Assembly (NCBI GenBank): GCA_039027715.1
Contig: JBCCJU010000004.1
Span: 1 to 64,000, forward strand
Length of the DNA stretch: 64,000 bases
Direction: 5' to 3'
Source: Halomicronema sp039027715
GTDB lineage: Bacteria > Cyanobacteriota > Cyanobacteriia > Phormidesmidales > Phormidesmidaceae
The position numbers and the translations under genes were made by a program. Positions within the stretch are counted from its first letter, which is position 1. The number at the start of each line of letters is the position of its first letter. Below are positions 63,568-64,000 of the stretch, piece by piece. The notes under the pieces are model-generated. The model worked only from the letters and a program-made list of their open reading frames with translations. It searched no databases and was not told where the DNA came from.

Positions 63568-64000
63568 TCACTCGACCGCGCTGCCTAGCAGTCGTCTCAG
63601 GGCTATCAATCCCTGACGAGCATTTGTCTTTACTGTACCCAATGGTAAATCGAGCTGTTGGGCAATATTGGACTGGCTTACACCCTGATAGAAGTTCATT
63701 TCTAGAATTTGCCGTTGCCGATCTGGTAGTTCGGCTAGGACTCGCTTAAGGGTCTGCTGCTGTTCTTCTAGTGAGGCATTTTCTAGCGGCGTCGAGGCTG
63801 TCAACTCTGGTGGGGGCATGGCCTTGAGTTTCTCTAGCGATCGCTGCTGGCTGCCACGGCTCTTTAGTCGGTTTAAGGCCCGACTCCGAGTCACAACGCC
63901 GAGATAAGTGCTGAGTGCAGCCCGGTTAGGGTCAAATCTTTCTTGTTTCCAGAAGTTCAGAAACACCTCTTGAGTCAAGTCTTCTGCCTCACTGGCACTG
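63568..64000 (-). CDS. ECF-type RNA polymerase sigma factor, partial
   Basis: Open to the window edge, so the N-terminus is missing. Region 2 is visible (AEDLTQEVFLNFWKQERFDP, AALSTYLGVVTRSRALNRLKSRG), as is region 4 (LAELPDRQRQILEMNFYQGVSQSNIAQQLDLPLGTVKTNARQGLIALRRLLG). Group 4 sigma factor paired with the RskA-type anti-sigma gene directly downstream; the pair is probably an autoregulated stress operon. Confidence 0.92.
   Translation of the reverse strand, partial: SASEAEDLTQEVFLNFWKQERFDPNRAALSTYLGVVTRSRALNRLKSRGSQQRSLEKLKAMPPPELTASTPLENASLEEQQQTLKRVLAELPDRQRQILEMNFYQGVSQSNIAQQLDLPLGTVKTNARQGLIALRRLLGSAVE

Overview
The window comes from a cyanobacterial chromosome. It carries genes restricted to or typical of oxygenic phototrophs: Psb28, Ycf35, a Ycf37-like TPR protein, a CCB-type cytochrome b6f assembly factor, DUF3155, an OCP C-terminal-domain homologue and the suicide biotin enzyme BioU. 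The HIP1 palindrome GCGATCGC is very frequent in the GC-rich genes. A non-marine filamentous or Leptolyngbya-like lineage would fit, but the species cannot be fixed from the sequence. No tRNA, rRNA, CRISPR array or intact insertion sequence was recognised.

Layout. 1-9.8 kb: an AT-rich partial AAA ATPase, acetyl-CoA synthetase, a MuiA/DUF4139 protein, a serine hydrolase, an AI-2E family permease, an RluA-type protein with an altered active site and a Uma2-type nuclease. 10-18.3 kb: a TPR pseudokinase, a MATE exporter, then a large STAND NTPase (effector-associated domain, NACHT, HEAT repeats) with recombination scars and an orphan UPF0175 gene. 18.5-26.4 kb: mostly envelope or secreted functions (tyrosinase, GT2, GH9 glucanase, ABC exporter). 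26.5-35 kb: metabolism and transport (HisG, CDF and ZIP metal transporters, ThiE/ThiS, Psb28, BioU). 36.3-37.5 kb: a DUF2997-Ycf35-ferredoxin cluster. 39-46.5 kb: an SDR, an EF-G-like GTPase, Ycf37-like, L35-L20 and a solute-binding protein, a regucalcin-like lactonase. 46.7-51.5 kb: a TIR-EAD protein, RlmH, an ArsC/Spx protein, a 27-residue membrane microprotein, the OCP-CTD homologue and the CCB protein. 52-58 kb: a histidine kinase and a seven-gene Mrp antiporter operon. 58-64 kb: photolyase, small conserved proteins, an AT-rich GT4 gene and an ECF sigma/anti-sigma pair cut by the window end.

The most notable system is a split conflict (immunity) module. A NACHT-HEAT NTPase (14.0-17.8 kb) and a TIR protein (46.8-47.6 kb) each carry the same small adaptor domain. 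Hand alignment gives 31 identities in 63 ungapped positions. This suggests that the NTPase recruits a TIR NADase through homotypic EAD contacts, although the two genes lie 29 kb apart. The NTPase gene is a mosaic: a GC-rich front, an AT-rich sensor half, and beyond its stop a GC-rich relic tail of 54 codons still in frame, as expected if the sensor half had been swapped by recombination.

Several proteins have altered catalytic residues: the kinase (HRD to HGN), the RluA protein (HRLD to HRLG) and the EF-G-like GTPase (DxPGH to DCPGS). Functional statements rest on motifs and family knowledge; no database search was run.
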